From Kumtagia yinganensis (lineage in GTDB: Bacteria > Pseudomonadota > Alphaproteobacteria > Rhizobiales > Rhizobiaceae): DNA of 64,000 bases. The stretch spans positions 1 to 64,000 of the forward strand of contig NZ_JBEBMH010000013.1 of assembly GCF_040081985.1 (NCBI RefSeq). The letters run 5' to 3'. Shown here piece after piece: positions 1-9,054 of the stretch. Position 1 is the first letter of the stretch. Each line of letters starts with the position of its first letter. Both the position numbers and the translations under genes were made by a program. The notes under the pieces are model-generated. The model searched no databases and was not told the DNA's origin. It saw only the letters and a program-made list of their open reading frames with translations.

Positions 1-2
1 TC

Positions 3-125
3 GATCGCCTAACTCACCATTGCCATATCCTGGAGACCGGAAACGACAGCTTCCGCTTCAGGAACAGTTCGGCAAAACCCGTCAAACCCGCGAAGGAGAA
101 AACCAAAAACTTGACCCCGACCTGA
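3..125 (+). CDS. istB: IstB ATPase C-terminus (partial, 5' end outside window)
   Basis: The frame starting at base 3 reads DRLTHHCHILETGNDSFRF and ends with a TGA at 123-125 after a Lys/Pro-rich tail. This matches the usual C-terminal end of IstB, the AAA+ helper ATPase that works with the IstA transposase of IS21 elements. Only about 40 residues are present, so no catalytic motif (Walker A or B) can be seen. The call rests on the characteristic C-terminal sequence and on the repeated IS21-like end immediately downstream. Confidence 0.75.
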   Translation, partial: DRLTHHCHILETGNDSFRFRNSSAKPVKPAKEKTKNLTPT

Positions 126-142
126 CCCAGACCCATCATCCA

Positions 143-190
143 CCCGGGTCAGTTCTCAGTGGAAACCCCGGGTCAGTTCTTCGCGGAAAT
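143..190 (+). repeat. Two tandem transposase-binding repeats of the IS21 right end
   Basis: The unit CCCGGGTCAGTTCT followed by a GTGGAAA or GCGGAAA ending appears at 143-165 and again at 167-190. Tandem copies of a roughly 20-bp unit just inside the terminus are typical of IS21-family ends, where IstA binds. Confidence 0.7.
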
Positions 191-684
191 CAACAGCCTG
201 GCTCGAAGTGCATTGCGAGAAATCCTCCAAGGGCGTCCACCTCGGATAGATATTTTCGCGCAGAGTTGTCCCCAAACGCCCCGTAGCTGCCGCCGGCAAC
301 GCTAGTGACATGAACCAGTCGCGCAGGATCTATGTACGCCGCCGCGGCAAGCGCCCAAGGCCCGCCCTCAGACCAGCCCGTCACGCCAAACTTTTGGTAT
401 CCTAGCCTGTCGGCGATGTGCTCCAAGTCTTGTGCCCAGCTCTGATATCCTCTCGACGGCTGCGGGCTCGACTGGCCTATGCCTGGCCGATCGACACCCA
501 ACAGCCGTATGCCGCATCTCTGGGCAGCATCCGCGAACAGTTGCACTTCAAGCCTGCTGCTTGGTCCACCATGATTGTGGATGATCAGGGGGCCGGCGGG
601 ATGGCCGACCTCAACGCACGCGAGTGAACGGCCATCGGAGGTCGTGATATTTCTTGTGGCGAGGTGCTCGGTCTTGGCGATCAT
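190..684 (-). pseudogene. Alpha/beta-hydrolase, C-terminus removed by IS21 insertion
   Basis: The N-terminal about 160 residues of an alpha/beta-hydrolase fold enzyme. Visible are the HNHGGPSS oxyanion region, a DRPGIGQSSPQPSRGY segment and the nucleophile elbow GWSEGG. The acid and histidine of the catalytic triad should lie downstream but are missing. The frame runs into the IS21 terminus and stops at 190-192 after a few IS-derived residues. Intact relatives are usually 270-300 residues, so about 40 percent of the protein is lost and the product should be inactive. The substrate cannot be inferred. Confidence 0.8.
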
Positions 685-766
685 TGTGACCTGGTTTTCT
701 GGCTTCCTGGACGAGACGCGGAGAGGCGATTGAGCAGACTAGAAGGTCAACTGTGGATTCAGACAG

Positions 767-1622
767 GCTAGCGCTCGTGGACAAACGTTGACTGAGGAAT
801 CCGGTTTTGATTCAAGGCTTCTTTTTGGAGGGAGCCTTGGGCGAACGCGTTGGACTGACGGACGAGGAATGGGCGCTGATCGGGCCTTTGCTGCCGCCTG
901 AGCGCGGACGCGGGTGTCGGCCGGCACAAGACAACCGGCTCTACTTCGAAGGCATGATGTGGATGGGGCGCACGGGTGCGCAGTGGCGACATCTTCCCGA
1001 CGAGTACGGCAAGTGGAACAGCGTGTTCCGCCGCTACCGGCGATGGGTCGAAACCGGCGTGTTCGATGCCATGCTGGAAAGTCTGGCGGAAATGGTCGAG
1101 CGAGATAGTACCGCCGACATGATCGACAGCACGATTGTCCGGGCGCATCACTGCGCAGCCGGCATAAAAAGGGGACTCAGCAGACGGAGGCGCTTGGTCG
1201 GTCGCGCGGCGGCTTCACCACCAAGCTGCATGCCCGCTGCGACGCCAGAGGCCGCCCGCTCGGCTTCGTCGTGACGGGCGGAGAAGCGCATGACATCAAA
1301 GGCTTCGCGCCGCTGCTGCGAATGATCGCCGGCAAGATCGAAGCGCTGCTGGCCGACAAGGGCTACGATGCCGACGCCATCAGGGAGACGTTGGCGAAGG
1401 CCGAGATCGAGGCGGTCATCCCGGCCAAGCGCAACCGCAAGGACCCCGCGCCATACGATGCTGAGAAATACAAGTGGCGAAACCTGGTCGAGCGGCTGTT
1501 CAACAAGCTCAAGAACTGGCGCCGCGTCGCCACCAGATACGACAAGACAAAGGAATCCTACCTTGGCTTCGTCGCCATCGCAGCAGCCAAGCTTTGGTTA
1601 CCCTTTGTCCACGAGACCTAGC
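767..1622 (+). mobile_element. Complete IS5-family (IS427-like) insertion sequence
   Basis: An approximately 856-bp element bounded by imperfect inverted repeats. The left copy is GCTAGCGCTCGTGGACAAA at 767-785. The right copy at 1604-1622 reads, as its reverse complement, GCTAGGTCTCGTGGACAAA. CTAG is present at both boundaries (768-771 and 1618-1621), which may be the target duplication or part of the repeat. The single transposase is split over two overlapping frames, as is usual for this IS group. Confidence 0.8.
807..1621 (+). CDS. IS5-family transposase, two overlapping frames joined by -1 frameshift
   Basis: Frame A (807-1274) carries the N-terminal domain (LTDEEWALIGPLLPPERGRG, then GRTGAQWRHLPDEYGKW) and the first catalytic aspartate in ADMIDSTIVRAH. 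Frame B, which ends at 1621, carries FVVTGGEAHDIKGF, the second aspartate in LLADKGYDADAIR and the glutamate region near WRNLVERLFNKLKNWRRVATRYDK. Homology passes from A to B at an AAAAAGGGG run near 1165. There a -1 shift gives KKGTQQTEALGRSRGGFTTK, so the element probably uses programmed frameshifting or transcript slippage, as IS427-group elements do. The catalytic DDE set looks complete and the element may still be active. Confidence 0.8.
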
Positions 1623-1813
1623 ACAGCATCTTGTTGGCAAAAATCCGCGTTCTCAAAGGACGCTGGAAGCCATCGGTGAGCAAGGCCTACTCTCAGACGA
1701 TAGGGCAAACTCGACCTCGGACACTTCTACGGTGCCCCCATCGACCCTCTTCCGCACCTGACCACCTTCGAAGACGTAATGAACTCCACCGATCAATATT
1801 CGAAGGAGTCTAC

Positions 1814-2740
1814 ATGGGCGGTAGCGCCGGCATGTTCGACCATTCCTCGCGGCCCAAGACAAGCCCGAGGCGAACCGAAGCCGCGGTGGCGGATGCGATC
1901 GTGGCGCTGCGCCGGCAGCGCCTGACTGGCAAGCACATCGCCATGCAAACCGGCGTGTCCGAGGCGACGGTGAGCCGGGTGCTGGCACATGCCGGCCTGT
2001 CCCGCCTGAAAGACCTGGAACTGGCCGTGCCGGTACGCCGCTATGAGCGCGAGCATCCCGGCGAGCTCATCCATCTCGATATCAAGAAGCCCGGCCGGAT
2101 CGGTTCTGTGGGACACCGCATCACCGGGCGATATCCTGGCGCGGTCAACCGCCATCTCGGCATCGGCTGGGGATTCGTCCACGTCTGCATCGACGATGCC
2201 TCTCGCGTCGCTTTCGTCCAGGTCATGCCCGACCAGCGCAAGGAGAGCGCTGTCGCCTTCCTCGAAGCTGCCATCGCTTATTACGCCAGCCTTGGCATTA
2301 AGGTGCTGCGCGTGATGACCGACAACGGCTCCTGCTGCCGATCAAAAGCTTTCCGGGCAGCCTGCAAGCGTTTGCGTCTTCGTCAGATATTCACCAGGCC
2401 GTACACGCCCAAGACCAACGGCAAGGCTGAGCGCTTCGTCCAGACGAGCCCGCGCGGATGGGCTTGCGCCCGAGCCTACAACACTTGTCATGAACGCACC
2501 GCCGAACTGCCAAGATGGCTTCATCGCTACTATTGGTACAGGCCACACGCCAGCTTAAAATCCAAACCACCTATCAGCCGCCTCGGACTAACTAAGGACA
2601 ACCTATTGAGATCCACAACTAGCTATGGAATGCCAGCGCTTCGAGAGATTCCCAAACTGAAAGTGGCTCTGCGTGCTTCGAAGGACAAATTGTACTACGC
2701 CAGCGTGCTGGAGAACTTCCGACTGCACGATGCGGTGTGA
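1814..2740 (+). pseudogene. IS481-family transposase, N-terminal helix-turn-helix missing
   Basis: From GSAGMFDHSSRP onward the protein follows IS481-type transposases: RRTEAAVADAIVALRRQR, a second HTH (GVSEATVSRVLAHAGLSRL), and an rve-type integrase core with aspartates in LIHLDIKK and MTDNGS and the glutamate in KTNGKAERFVQT. The usual first about 45 residues (first HTH) are absent. The frame can be extended upstream to 1631, but that part does not resemble the family. The match fades after ISRLGLTKDNLLR near 2611, and the remaining 43 codons are probably read-through into flanking DNA. It is therefore a truncated, probably inactive copy. Confidence 0.75.
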
Positions 2741-2936
2741 ATTGGTGGCTCGCGAACACAGTTTTACACTCAAAGCGACGGCTGAGTCAGCCGAGGATAG
2801 AAACACATCAATACGGCATCGACGACGCATCAATGAACTATAGCGAACTGCGGCTGCCTCTACGAGGGACCTATTAACCGTCGGGTTGCTGTAAGTGCTG
2901 GCCGGCATTTATGTCTCAAGATCTGGGCCAGATTTC

Positions 2937-3851
2937 TCACGCCGCTGAGCGTTGCGGAACCTCCACGGCGTTTCCCTCCGCCCAATCATAGGATTTGACG
3001 GAATTTACGAAGGTTAGTACCGCGGGCGAAAAGCGCCGACCCGCGACCGTGACGAGGCAGACTTGTCGCACCACCTGCGGTTCCGCGACAGGACGCACCT
3101 GTAGCCCGGGGATCACCGCGCTGTATTCTGGGATGAAGCAAATGCCCAATCCGCCGGCCACCATGTTCTGGATCCAGTCCTCGCGCTCGCTTGAATAGGA
3201 CACGAGCACTTTGACACCACGCACCTCGCAAAGCTTCGACAGATAGTCGGCGTATTCGCAATTGATACGCCGCAGGTAGATCTCGCCATCGATCGCCGTG
3301 ATCGGGATCGCCTCATATCTCGCAAGTTGATGGCCCGGTGGGACGGCGAGCATGAAGCGCTCGTGAAACAGGCAGGTAAAATCGAAGCGTTCCGGGAACG
3401 AGCCGCTTGTCGACATGATCGCAACGTCGAGGTCTCCCGCCTCGAGCATGCCCGAAAGCTTGTCGGGAACGCCTTCGATGAGCTGTAGGCGGATGCCGCT
3501 GTGGCGCCGGTTGAAGTCTGTGAGCAGACCGGTGAACCGCCGGGGACCGATCGTGCACATGACGCCGACCTTCAAATGGGCATCGTCCAGGCAAAGGAAT
3601 TGCGAAGCTTCCTGTCGGACACCCATCAATTCGTCGACGATCTGTTGGAAGCGGGGACGAAGCAGTGCGCCGAGATCGGTGATGTGCGTAAGATTGCGCT
3701 CGCGCCGGAACAGGAGGCCGCCGACTTCGTCCTCGAGCTGCTGAACGGCGCGGGACAGCGCAGGCTGAGTGACGTTGCATCGTTCGGCCGCCCGCGTGAA
3801 ATTGCGTGTCTCGCACACAGCGAGGAAATAGCGGATGTGATGAATGTCCAT
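2937..3851 (-). CDS. LysR-family transcriptional regulator (paralog 1)
   Basis: A 304-residue LTTR. The N-terminal winged HTH covers residues 1-60 (MDIHHIRYFLAVCETRNFTR, TQPALSRAVQQLEDEVGG), followed by a linker helix and a periplasmic-binding-protein-like effector domain to about residue 295. It is very similar over its full length to the LysR gene at 14042, including the SYSSEREDWIQN and GGLGICFIPEYSAV blocks, so the two are duplicates. It is divergent from the peroxiredoxin gene. A 29-bp bipartite motif lies between them and recurs at three other promoters in this window, so this protein is the likely DNA-binding partner. The effector is unknown. Proximity to a peroxiredoxin suggests a redox signal, but the protein is too diverged to call OxyR. 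Confidence 0.9.
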   Translation of the reverse strand: MDIHHIRYFLAVCETRNFTRAAERCNVTQPALSRAVQQLEDEVGGLLFRRERNLTHITDLGALLRPRFQQIVDELMGVRQEASQFLCLDDAHLKVGVMCTIGPRRFTGLLTDFNRRHSGIRLQLIEGVPDKLSGMLEAGDLDVAIMSTSGSFPERFDFTCLFHERFMLAVPPGHQLARYEAIPITAIDGEIYLRRINCEYADYLSKLCEVRGVKVLVSYSSEREDWIQNMVAGGLGICFIPEYSAVIPGLQVRPVAEPQVVRQVCLVTVAGRRFSPAVLTFVNSVKSYDWAEGNAVEVPQRSAA

Positions 3852-3923
3852 GGCGCCCTCCAGCCCTTTGTGGACGCTGCTGTTCTATCCCGTCGGAGGA
3901 CATGCCGACCAATACCATGAGCG

Positions 3924-3952
3924 CATGGTTTCGATAGCAGGATGGCATTTTA
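3924..3952 (+). promoter_or_regulatory. Putative LysR box A, upstream of peroxiredoxin
   Basis: Contains CATGGTTTCGATAGC at 3924-3938, a quasi-palindrome of the form TAT-N7-ATA (T-N11-A class), followed toward the peroxiredoxin gene by GCATTTTA. On the minus strand it reads AAAATGC, eight bases, TAT, CGAAACC, AT, with the same spacing as three other copies in the window. The distal palindrome plus gene-proximal GCATTT box fits the recognition/activation site layout of LTTRs. Confidence 0.6.
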
Positions 3953-4100
3953 TTGCTGGACGGGTGTCGAGCATCTTGCAGAGCGATCTGGAAGCGAGGC
4001 TCATCCCTCGAAGATTTGGCCAGGTTAATCTTCCAATGCTTGCGAGAAGTGGCAACACTGTACCATAGTATTTCTGCTTCAGGCGAAAAGGATCGCGGGG

Positions 4101-4808
4101 TTGACACTGGAACAGGGAATGCCACCGCTGGCGCAAGCCGTAAAGGCAGCCATAGAGCTCGATGCTCCGCTGCGGCAACGTCTCGGATTGATCGCCGATG
4201 CGGTGCAGCGTTTTCGTCCGCAACAGGCGGAAGCGATAGGCCGGCTCGTAACACGCCTGAAGAGCAATGATGTCGGGCATTCCACCCCCAAAGTGGGACA
4301 GATGCTGCCCGGCTTCGTGCTGCCCGACGAAAACGGCAAGGTGGTCAGGCTTGCGGATTTGCTTCGGCGAGGACCGCTCGTCGTCACATTCCAGCGCGGG
4401 CATTGGTGCCCCTATTGCCGATTGACCGCTGTTAGCGTTGCCGCCGTACAGGACAAGATCGAGGGTTTGGGCGCACAGCTCGTGGCAATCGTTCCCGAGC
4501 ACGCGAGATACTCCAAAATCCTCAAGGAGAGTGCGAGAGCGCGCTTTCCTTTTCTTACTGACGCCGCCAACGGGTATGCGCTTTCCCTGGATCTAGCCAT
4601 TTGGGTCGGGTTGGAAATGGAAAGGATCATGGCGGAGGCCGGCGTCGATCTTCCCCGATATCAGGGCAATTCAGCTTGGTTGCTGCCTATTCCCGCAACA
4701 TTTGTGGTCGGCAGCGACGGCGCCATAGTTGCTCGTTATGTCGACCCCGATCACCGGCGACGGATGGAGATCGATGATCTGCTCGCCGCTGTCAGACAGG
4801 CTCGCTGA
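4101..4808 (+). CDS. Peroxiredoxin-like protein (AhpC/TSA family)
   Basis: A 235-residue thioredoxin-fold protein. An N-terminal helical extension (residues 1-65) precedes the AhpC/TSA domain, with VGQMLPGFVLPDENGKVVRL and the active-site segment RGHWCPYCRLT (Cys103 and Cys106, a CxxC in the peroxidatic position). Family members reduce peroxides or act as thiol-disulfide proteins. No signal peptide is seen, so it is probably cytoplasmic. The start is a TTG with AAGGA upstream; an ATG six codons later is the alternative. It is divergent from a LysR gene with a shared operator-like motif between. Its 3' end overlaps the convergent LysR gene by 17 bases. Confidence 0.85.
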   Translation: MTLEQGMPPLAQAVKAAIELDAPLRQRLGLIADAVQRFRPQQAEAIGRLVTRLKSNDVGHSTPKVGQMLPGFVLPDENGKVVRLADLLRRGPLVVTFQRGHWCPYCRLTAVSVAAVQDKIEGLGAQLVAIVPEHARYSKILKESARARFPFLTDAANGYALSLDLAIWVGLEMERIMAEAGVDLPRYQGNSAWLLPIPATFVVGSDGAIVARYVDPDHRRRMEIDDLLAAVRQAR

Positions 4809-5685
4809 CACCGAAAGGCGACCAGTCTGCCGCGCGGAGCAGGCTAAGAAGCAATCCGCCGGCAGCCGAATTCATGCGGCCGGCTATCGCAAAGACGGAG
4901 ATCGTCCGTGAGAGTTCGATGTCCGGCCTGAGAAGACGCACCCTCGCGGAGCCAGGCGCGGTCACCGAAAGGAACGCTACGCCGGCGTTGGCCTCGAGCA
5001 GAGCCAGCAGATCATGATCCATCTCGACCTCGTGTTCAATTGAGGGAACGAAGCCGGCTAAAGACCTGTCGTGATCGTTTCGAAGTTCGCAATCCGCGCG
5101 GCGCAGGAAAACCTCGCCCGCGAGTTCCGCGATTGCGATATCGGGCGGTATGCGCCGGCCAAACCGGTGATCGACATTGACCGCTACCAGGATCTGTTCG
5201 CGAAAGAGAGGCCACATGTTCAAGCGCTCCCACGAACTCAACGGCCCCGCGATCGCGATATCCACCTCGCCGTCCTTCAGAGCGTCAAGGATAGCAGATG
5301 CAGCCCCCCGCCGGATCTTCAGTTCCAGGGCTGGATAGCATCGCGCGAGTTCGGCGACGGATTGCGCAAGCACAGCCATGTTCACGCAATTGGCGACGGC
5401 GATATTGATCGAAGCCACGTCGCTGTCATGGACGGCTTTCGCTATCGCCTTTGCCGAAACAGCCGCTTCATAGCATTGCTGCAGCGTGGGCAGCATCCGA
5501 CGGCCGAGTTCCGTCAAATGAGAGTGTCCCCTCTCTCGGCGGATCAGGGCACCGCCAAGTTCATCTTCGAGCTGCTTGATCGAACGAGTGAGCGCAGGCT
5601 GGCTGACATGACACTCCGCCGCCGCTCTCGTGAAATTGAGCGTCTTGGCGAGGGCCAGAAAATAGCGAACCTGCTGCATTTCCAT
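4792..5685 (-). CDS. LysR-family transcriptional regulator (third, distinct)
   Basis: A 297-residue LTTR with HTH MEMQQVRYFLALAKTLNFTR and SQPALTRSIKQLEDELGG, then an effector-binding domain with conserved FLRRADCE. The frame is open 54 codons further upstream, but this ATG is chosen because LTTRs begin at this point and AGGGAGCT lies at ribosome-binding distance. It is more distant from the two paralogous LysR genes here than they are from each other. It is convergent with the peroxiredoxin gene, and no clear divergent target is visible, since the gene upstream (adenylate cyclase) reads the same way. Target and inducer are unknown. Confidence 0.88.
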   Translation of the reverse strand: MEMQQVRYFLALAKTLNFTRAAAECHVSQPALTRSIKQLEDELGGALIRRERGHSHLTELGRRMLPTLQQCYEAAVSAKAIAKAVHDSDVASINIAVANCVNMAVLAQSVAELARCYPALELKIRRGAASAILDALKDGEVDIAIAGPLSSWERLNMWPLFREQILVAVNVDHRFGRRIPPDIAIAELAGEVFLRRADCELRNDHDRSLAGFVPSIEHEVEMDHDLLALLEANAGVAFLSVTAPGSARVRLLRPDIELSRTISVFAIAGRMNSAAGGLLLSLLRAADWSPFGVSEPV

Positions 5686-5859
5686 GCGGATGAGCTCCCT
5701 CAGGAGGAAGCCTATTCGATGTTGCAGATTGGAGGCAATACAGCCGGCCAGTCCGTGAAACTGACGCCGCCAAGCAACAGCGACCGATATGTGCAAACGT
5801 AGACGGCGACGAATGCCATTACATGAGTGCAAATTGCAGGACGGCACCGCCAGCCGATC

Positions 5860-7734
5860 TCAGCCCAAAGCGTGAATCTCCACCGGCACCGCCTTGCCGC
5901 GCACCATGGTGATACCGAGAGGACGCGACGCAACGGTGCCGGCCGCGGCTTGCAGCGTTGCGCCGCTGATGACGATCTCCACGCCATGTTCCTTGGCGAC
6001 GCCGACCAGGCGGCTGGCGAGGTTCACCGTATCGCCGATCGCCGTGTAGCTTAGTCGTTCCACCGAACCGACATTGCCGACCAATGCGGTTCCCGTATTG
6101 ATGCCGATGCGAACGCGGATTTCGTCACGGTCGGGCGAGATCGCTGGCCTCGCATGCATGGCGGCGCGGATGGCGGCCGCCGCCCGGCAGGCTCGCGCTG
6201 CGTGATCGGGCAACTCATTGGGCGCGTTCCAGATCGCCATCACCGCGTCGCCGATGAACTTGTCAACCGTCCCGCCTTCGGCGTGGATCGCGTCCACCGC
6301 CAGCGTCAGAAAGCTGGTCAGGTGTGGTTCGACGCCCGGTCCTAGCTGTTCCGTCAGCTCGGTGAAGCCGGGCAGGTCTGCAAACAGCACGGTGATCTCG
6401 GTGAGTTCGCCACCCGGCTTCGGCTCGATGTCGCCCTGGACCAGTGGGCGCACGACATCGAGCGGCAGATAGCGGCCGAAAGCAGACAGGCCGCCGGCCA
6501 TGCGCTTCAGCGCCTGGGACAGATCGTTGAGTTCGACGAGAAAGGTTGGCGTGTGGCGCACTTTATCCAGCTCGAAGTGTTCGACCGCATGCAATTGGCC
6601 GGCGAGCCGCCTGAGCGGTCGGGCGAAGAGGAGGTTGGCGAACAGCACCGCGCTGGCGGCCGCCAGCAACGCCATGCCGGCGATGACGAACAGCACGCGC
6701 CTGGTGTTGCGGTCGATCTCGCCGGCAAAGACCGAGCGCGGTATTGCCGTGACAAGCCGCCATTCCTGGAATGGCAGCGGCGTCGAAGAAATGAAGACCG
6801 GCCCGAGCGTTTCGCTCTTGGCGAGCGTACGATATTCCCTGTTCGGCTCCGCCGCATCGGTCGTCGCGACGGCGGCGGCCAGCGCGTCGGAACGGGGATA
6901 GTCGGAGAGCCGCGAGGCCATGATGCCGTCGTCCGGGCTCGAAGTGGCAAGCACCATGCCGTCCTGGCCAAGTACGAATGCCTTGCTGCCCTCCGCCATG
7001 TCGAGGCCCTGCAATGTCTGCGAAAGGCGGCGCAGGCTGACGGCGACCATGACGACACCCTGGAATTTCCCAAAAATCTCGACACGTTTGGAGACGACGA
7101 TCGACGGCTCGAAACCGGCGGGTAGTATGTCGGCGACGGTCCATACGGGTTCGACCGCATCCTTGCCCAACCTGAACCAGGGGGCGCCCAGCGGGATGTA
7201 GGCGGTCTCGCCAAGCGACCGCTGCTCGAAAAAAATGTCGCCGGGAATTGGGTGGTAGGTGTCACGGCGCAACGGCCGGGAAGCGCCCGGCGCACCCGCG
7301 CCGATCTCCAGCATCTCGATCTTGCCTTCAGATGTCGCGTGCGAACCGAAGAAGCGACCATCGGGAAATCCGAAGCCGATCCAGGCGATCGCCGGTTGCT
7401 CACGCAGCAGCGACAGGAACAGGAACTCGCGCTTCACCTCGTCATCCGCCTTGATCGCGCCCTGGAACAGGATCGAGCGTACGATCTCGGCGGTGGAAGC
7501 GACGAGCGCAAGCGTTGATGTCAGTTCGCCGCGCACGGCGCCGACGCTCTGCGCGTCGAGGCTGGCGACGACCTTCTCGACATTGGCGCTGGCGGTGCGC
7601 TGCCAGATGATGTGCACGAAGGCGGCGGTCGACAGGACGGCAAGCAGAAGCAGACCGGTGACCGCCCGGCCCAGCCGCACTCGCGGCAGCGACCAGCCTT
7701 GCAATCTGTTTGCTTGCGTTGCGTTACCGGTCAT
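5860..7734 (-). CDS. Membrane class III adenylate cyclase with extracytoplasmic sensor domain
   Basis: 624 residues. TM helix 1 is at about 22-44, followed by a large periplasmic Cache-like sensor region (to about 345), a second TM helix (VLFVIAGMALLAAASAVLF), a HAMP-like linker and a C-terminal cyclase domain (about 442-624). The cyclase domain has both metal-binding aspartates (VLFADLPGF, FIGDAVMAIW), the Lys/Asp pair of ATP-specific enzymes (VDKFIGD, TAIGDTVN) and NLASR, so it should make cAMP. The start used overlaps the stop of the NADH dehydrogenase gene, which suggests translational coupling; an upstream ATG at 7824 would lie inside that gene. It is the last gene of the bufferin operon, so an extracytoplasmic signal may be relayed through cAMP. 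Confidence 0.87.
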   Translation of the reverse strand: MTGNATQANRLQGWSLPRVRLGRAVTGLLLLAVLSTAAFVHIIWQRTASANVEKVVASLDAQSVGAVRGELTSTLALVASTAEIVRSILFQGAIKADDEVKREFLFLSLLREQPAIAWIGFGFPDGRFFGSHATSEGKIEMLEIGAGAPGASRPLRRDTYHPIPGDIFFEQRSLGETAYIPLGAPWFRLGKDAVEPVWTVADILPAGFEPSIVVSKRVEIFGKFQGVVMVAVSLRRLSQTLQGLDMAEGSKAFVLGQDGMVLATSSPDDGIMASRLSDYPRSDALAAAVATTDAAEPNREYRTLAKSETLGPVFISSTPLPFQEWRLVTAIPRSVFAGEIDRNTRRVLFVIAGMALLAAASAVLFANLLFARPLRRLAGQLHAVEHFELDKVRHTPTFLVELNDLSQALKRMAGGLSAFGRYLPLDVVRPLVQGDIEPKPGGELTEITVLFADLPGFTELTEQLGPGVEPHLTSFLTLAVDAIHAEGGTVDKFIGDAVMAIWNAPNELPDHAARACRAAAAIRAAMHARPAISPDRDEIRVRIGINTGTALVGNVGSVERLSYTAIGDTVNLASRLVGVAKEHGVEIVISGATLQAAAGTVASRPLGITMVRGKAVPVEIHALG

Positions 7735-9021
7735 TGCGGTCGGTGATGAGCCGCGCGCCGCGATCGAAGGTGACATAGGCCCAGGCCCAATCGAGGAAAA
7801 CGACAATGCGGTTGCGGAAGCCAACCAGATAAAAGTGGTGGGCGAAGCACCAGAGCAGCCAGGCCGGAAATCCGGAAAGCCGCAGCCATCCGAAATCGGC
7901 TACCGCCGCCTTGCGGCCGATCGTGGCGAGGTTGCCGTAGTCATGGTAGCGGAACGGATCGATGGTCGCGCCGGCCAGCCGCGCCTTGATCAGCCGGGCG
8001 ACGTATTTGCCCATCTGTTTTGCAGCCGGCGCAACGCCCGGCACCAGGCGCCCTTCAGCGCCCTTGACGGCGGCCGTATCGCCGATGACGTAGACGCCGT
8101 CGCGGCCGGGGACATGCAGCCGCTCATCGACTGTGACCCTCCCGGCCCGGTCTGCCGGTACGTCGAGCCACTTGGCGGCGCGTGAAGCCATGACGCCCGC
8201 GGCCCACAGGATCGAGGCGGCGGCGATCTCGTGCCCGTTCGCAAGGCTGACGCCGTCGCGATCGCAGCGGGTGACCGCCGCGCCCAACCGCACCTCTACG
8301 CCAAGCCGTTCCAGTTGCTTCTTGGCCTTGGCGGAAAGTTCTTCCGGGAAGGTAGGCAGGATGCGGTCACCGGCCTCGACTAGGATGACCCGCCCCGAGG
8401 AGGGATCGATATGGCGGAAATCCCGGACAAGGGCATGGCGGGCGAGTTCGACGATGGCGCCTGCCAGCTCGACACCGGTCGGCCCGCCGCCGACCACGAC
8501 GAAGGTGAGGAGGTCACACGCAGATTGGCATCCTGCGTCGCCTCCGCCCGCTCGAAGGCGGCCAGAATGCGCCCGCGGATTTCCGTAGCGTCTGGAATGG
8601 TCTTCAGCCCCGGCGCTACCGGCTCCCAATCGTCATGACCGAAATATGCGTGGCGCGCGCCGGTGGCGATCACCAAGAAATCGTAAGGAATCCGGCAGTT
8701 TTCAATGACGACTTCGCGAGAGGCCGTGTCGACGCCCTCGACCTTTTCCATCAGCACTGTCGCATTCTTCTGGCGCGACAGGATACGGCGGATCGGCATG
8801 GCGATCTGGGCCGGAGACAAGCCGGCGGTGGCCACCTGATAGAGCAGCGGCTGAAACAGGTGATAGTTTCGGCGGTCGATGACGGTGACGTCGACGGGCG
8901 CGTTGCGCAGTCCGATAGCCGCGTTGAGGCCGCCGAAGCCGGCACCGAGGATGACGACGCGCGGCCGCCGCCCGGCGTCTTCGGTTCCGTCGGCCCGGAT
9001 GTCTTCGATCACGGCATCCAT
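7724..9021 (-). pseudogene. ndh: Type II NADH:quinone oxidoreductase with a one-base frameshift
   Basis: Two adjoining frames together give a full-length NDH-2. The first carries the FAD-binding GxGxxG (VVILGAGFGGLNAAIGLRN), HLFQPLLYQVATAGLSPAQI and DFLVIATGARHAYFGHDDW. The second carries the NADH-binding VVVGGGPTGVELAGA, GVYVIGDTAAVKG and a C-terminal membrane-associating stretch (PAWLLWCFAHHFYLVGF). The frame changes at about 8512-8520, after DANLR; loss of one base there explains it. NDH-2 is a monotopic inner-membrane enzyme passing electrons from NADH to quinone without proton pumping. Either this copy is recently broken or the base was lost in sequencing. Start chosen at 9021, with GGAGA seven bases upstream; an in-frame ATG at 9051 also exists. 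The gene sits between doxX-like and cyclase genes of the same operon. Confidence 0.82.
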
Positions 9022-9054
9022 CGTCATCTCTCCGATCGCTTGCCGCAACATGGG

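Larger units (their letters stand above)
1..195 (+). mobile_element. IS21-family insertion sequence, right end only
   Basis: The window opens inside an IS21-type element. It contains the last codons of istB, then two near-identical copies of a CCCGGGTCAGTTCT-type unit, then an end in CA at about 195, as expected for the TG...CA termini of this family. The hydrolase reading frame on the other strand is interrupted exactly here, so the element inserted into that gene. The left end, istA and most of istB lie outside the window. Confidence 0.75.

Noticed and set aside
1653..1988. Minus-strand frame containing IGGVHYVFEGGQVRKRV
   Set aside because: It looks protein-like over a short stretch but overlaps the start of the IS481 remnant and has no family match. 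Possibly a relic; not enough to call.
2603..2908. Minus-strand 101-codon frame
   Set aside because: Overlaps the tail of the transposase remnant, with no motif and no ribosome-binding site.
2937..3851. Calling the LysR protein OxyR because of the neighbouring peroxiredoxin
   Set aside because: The effector domain shows no clear OxyR redox-cysteine pair, and the same motif controls unrelated genes, so the name is not supported.
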